Shown: piece after piece, positions 62,960 through 64,000 of the stretch
Position numbering within the stretch: position 1 is the stretch's first letter
How the letters are laid out: every line of letters begins with the position of its first letter
Source: Notamacropus eugenii
Taxonomy: Eukaryota; Chordata; Mammalia; Diprotodontia; Macropodidae
Reading direction: 5' to 3'
DNA: 64,000 nt
Assembly: GCF_028372415.1 (NCBI RefSeq)
Contig: NC_092873.1
Span: forward strand, 356,032,128-356,096,127
Made by a program: the position numbers and the translations under genes
The notes under the pieces: model-generated
What the model saw: the letters and a program-made list of their open reading frames with translations, nothing else
Databases searched by the model: none
Told to the model about the DNA's origin: nothing

Positions 62960-63765
62960 AATCAATATTTGCCTCCTATGTGACTGACCCTGTGCTTGTC
63001 AATGAGAACATGAAGGCAAAAGTAAAATAATTCCTACCTTCAAGAAGCTTGGAGTCTACCTGGGAGAGACCAAATACGTGCGTGTGTGTGTCCATATGCG
63101 TGTAGTACAAAATAGATACAAAGAGATGTTGGGGAGGGGGAAGGCATTAACATCCGGGGGATCAGGAAAGGTGGCCCTAGATTGAGCCTTAAAGGAAACT
63201 AGAAATTCTGAAAGATACCATTGAGGAGGGAAGGCGTTTCAGGCATGAGGGAGATGAGTGTCCTATATGGCTGGACTAGAGTGTGGATGGAGGATGGTAA
63301 GGGGAAATAAGGTTGTAAAGGTAGGTTCCAGATCCTGAAAGGCTTTAAATGCCCAAGAGAGAGAAAATCCAGTTCAAAATGTCCAGCAGGCAGTTAATGT
63401 GAGACTGGAAGACTAGGGCTAGATACGTAGGTTGGAGTCGTCTGGGTAGAAATGATAATTAAACTCATGTGAGCTGAAGAGGTCATGGAGAGAGAGTATA
63501 AAGAGAGAAGGGAGGAGGGCTTAGGTCCTAGGACATAGCTTTGGAATATTTCCACAGTTAGGAGTCACACAATGGTTGGTGATCCATCAAAGGAGACTGA
63601 GGAGTGGTCAGATAGATAGGAGGAGAACCAAGAGAATGCTATGGAGACCCAGAGGGGAGGGGGTATCCAGGAGGAGAGGTTGGTCAGCAATGTCAAAAGC
63701 TTCATAGAGGTCAAGAAGGATGAAGATTTAGAACAGGCTATTCTATTTGGCGATTAAAGATGGTT
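62960..63765 (-). mobile_element. L2/CR1-clade LINE body, antisense
   Basis: GGAAAGGTGGCCCTAGATTGAG, GGAAGGCGTTTCAGGCATGAG, GATCCTGAAAGGCTTTAAATG, GTCCAGCAGGCAGTTAATGTG, ATGATAATTAAACTCATG and GAGGTCAAGAAGGATGA: the complement of an L2 ORF2 and 3' part, as at 5535 and 26430. A MIR-like start is at 62960-63065. Confidence 0.7.
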
Positions 63766-63777
63766 GGTCTTTTGGAA

Positions 63778-64000
63778 GGGAGCAGCTAGATGGCGCAGTG
63801 GATAGAGACCCAGACTGAAGTCAAAGACTTCTCTTCCTGAGTTCAAATCGACCTCAGACACTTACTAGCTGTGTGACCTTGGGCAAGTTACTTAGCCCTG
63901 TTTGCCTTAGTTCCCTTTTCTGTAAAATGAGCTGAAAAAGGAAATGGCAAACCACTCTGGTTATCTTTACCAAGAAAACCCCTAATGGGGTCATGAAGAG
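63778..64000 (+). mobile_element. Marsupial SINE, cut by the window edge
   Basis: GGGAGCAGCTAGATGGCGCAG, GAGTTCAAATCGACCTCAG, GTGACCTTGGGCAAGTTAC, AAAACCCCTAATGGGG. Confidence 0.9.

Noticed and set aside
56000-64000. Possible CCR7 exons, expected upstream of TNS4
   Set aside because: No seven-helix receptor-like frame or conserved motif is present; the gene should lie further right.

Overview
The window is eukaryotic, repeat-rich DNA from a mammal, almost certainly a marsupial. It carries many marsupial-type tRNA-derived SINEs (MAR1/CORE type, plus SINEs with an RTE-type 3' body), marsupial L1 3' ends, an ORF1-only half-L1 (HAL1), a BovB/RTE LINE, and older L2, L3/CR1 and MIR remnants. The species cannot be named from the sequence. 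There is no bacterial-style gene packing, no CRISPR array, and no RNA gene that I can support.

One protein gene is readable: tensin-4 (TNS4, also called CTEN), on the minus strand from about 55.4 kb down to 24.9 kb. Twelve coding exons were joined by splice signals and codon phase. They give an unbroken 2247-nt reading frame (748 residues plus stop). The product has an unstructured N-terminal half, an SH2 domain (about residues 479-587) and a PTB domain (about 616-745). A CpG-rich block near 55.42-55.96 kb is the likely promoter, with a probable non-coding first exon ending at 55347. In human, TNS4 lies between IGFBP4 and CCR7 (recalled, not checked). I see no exon of either neighbour here, so the window is TNS4 plus about 24 kb of downstream and 8 kb of upstream flank.

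Layout. 1-24.1 kb: downstream intergenic DNA with an antisense L1 3' end, an antisense L2 body, an inverted pair of a 0.5-kb repeat (one copy split by a retroviral solo LTR), many MIR-like SINEs, L2 fragments and three strong CTCF-like motifs. 24.1-36.0 kb: the 3' half of TNS4 (exons 13 to 4) with short introns; intron 9 holds a SINE inverted repeat and three CA-repeat blocks. 36.0-49.7 kb: introns 3 and 2 around exon 3, with an L1 inside a hAT element, L3/CR1 elements broken by SINEs, a BovB LINE and a full-ORF1 HAL1 beside exon 2. 49.7-55.5 kb: exon 2, intron 1 and the promoter. 55.5-64 kb: upstream DNA with SINEs, L2, a local tandem array made of L2 tails and a non-repetitive block that may be regulatory.

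I found no clearly new biological system. The items most worth a second look are the young HAL1 insertion 34 bp from a TNS4 splice donor, the BovB-type LINE, the CTCF-like motifs, the intronic SINE hairpin and the L2-tail tandem array. Repeat names come from recognised sequence without a library search, so edges are approximate unless a duplication or terminal repeat is stated.
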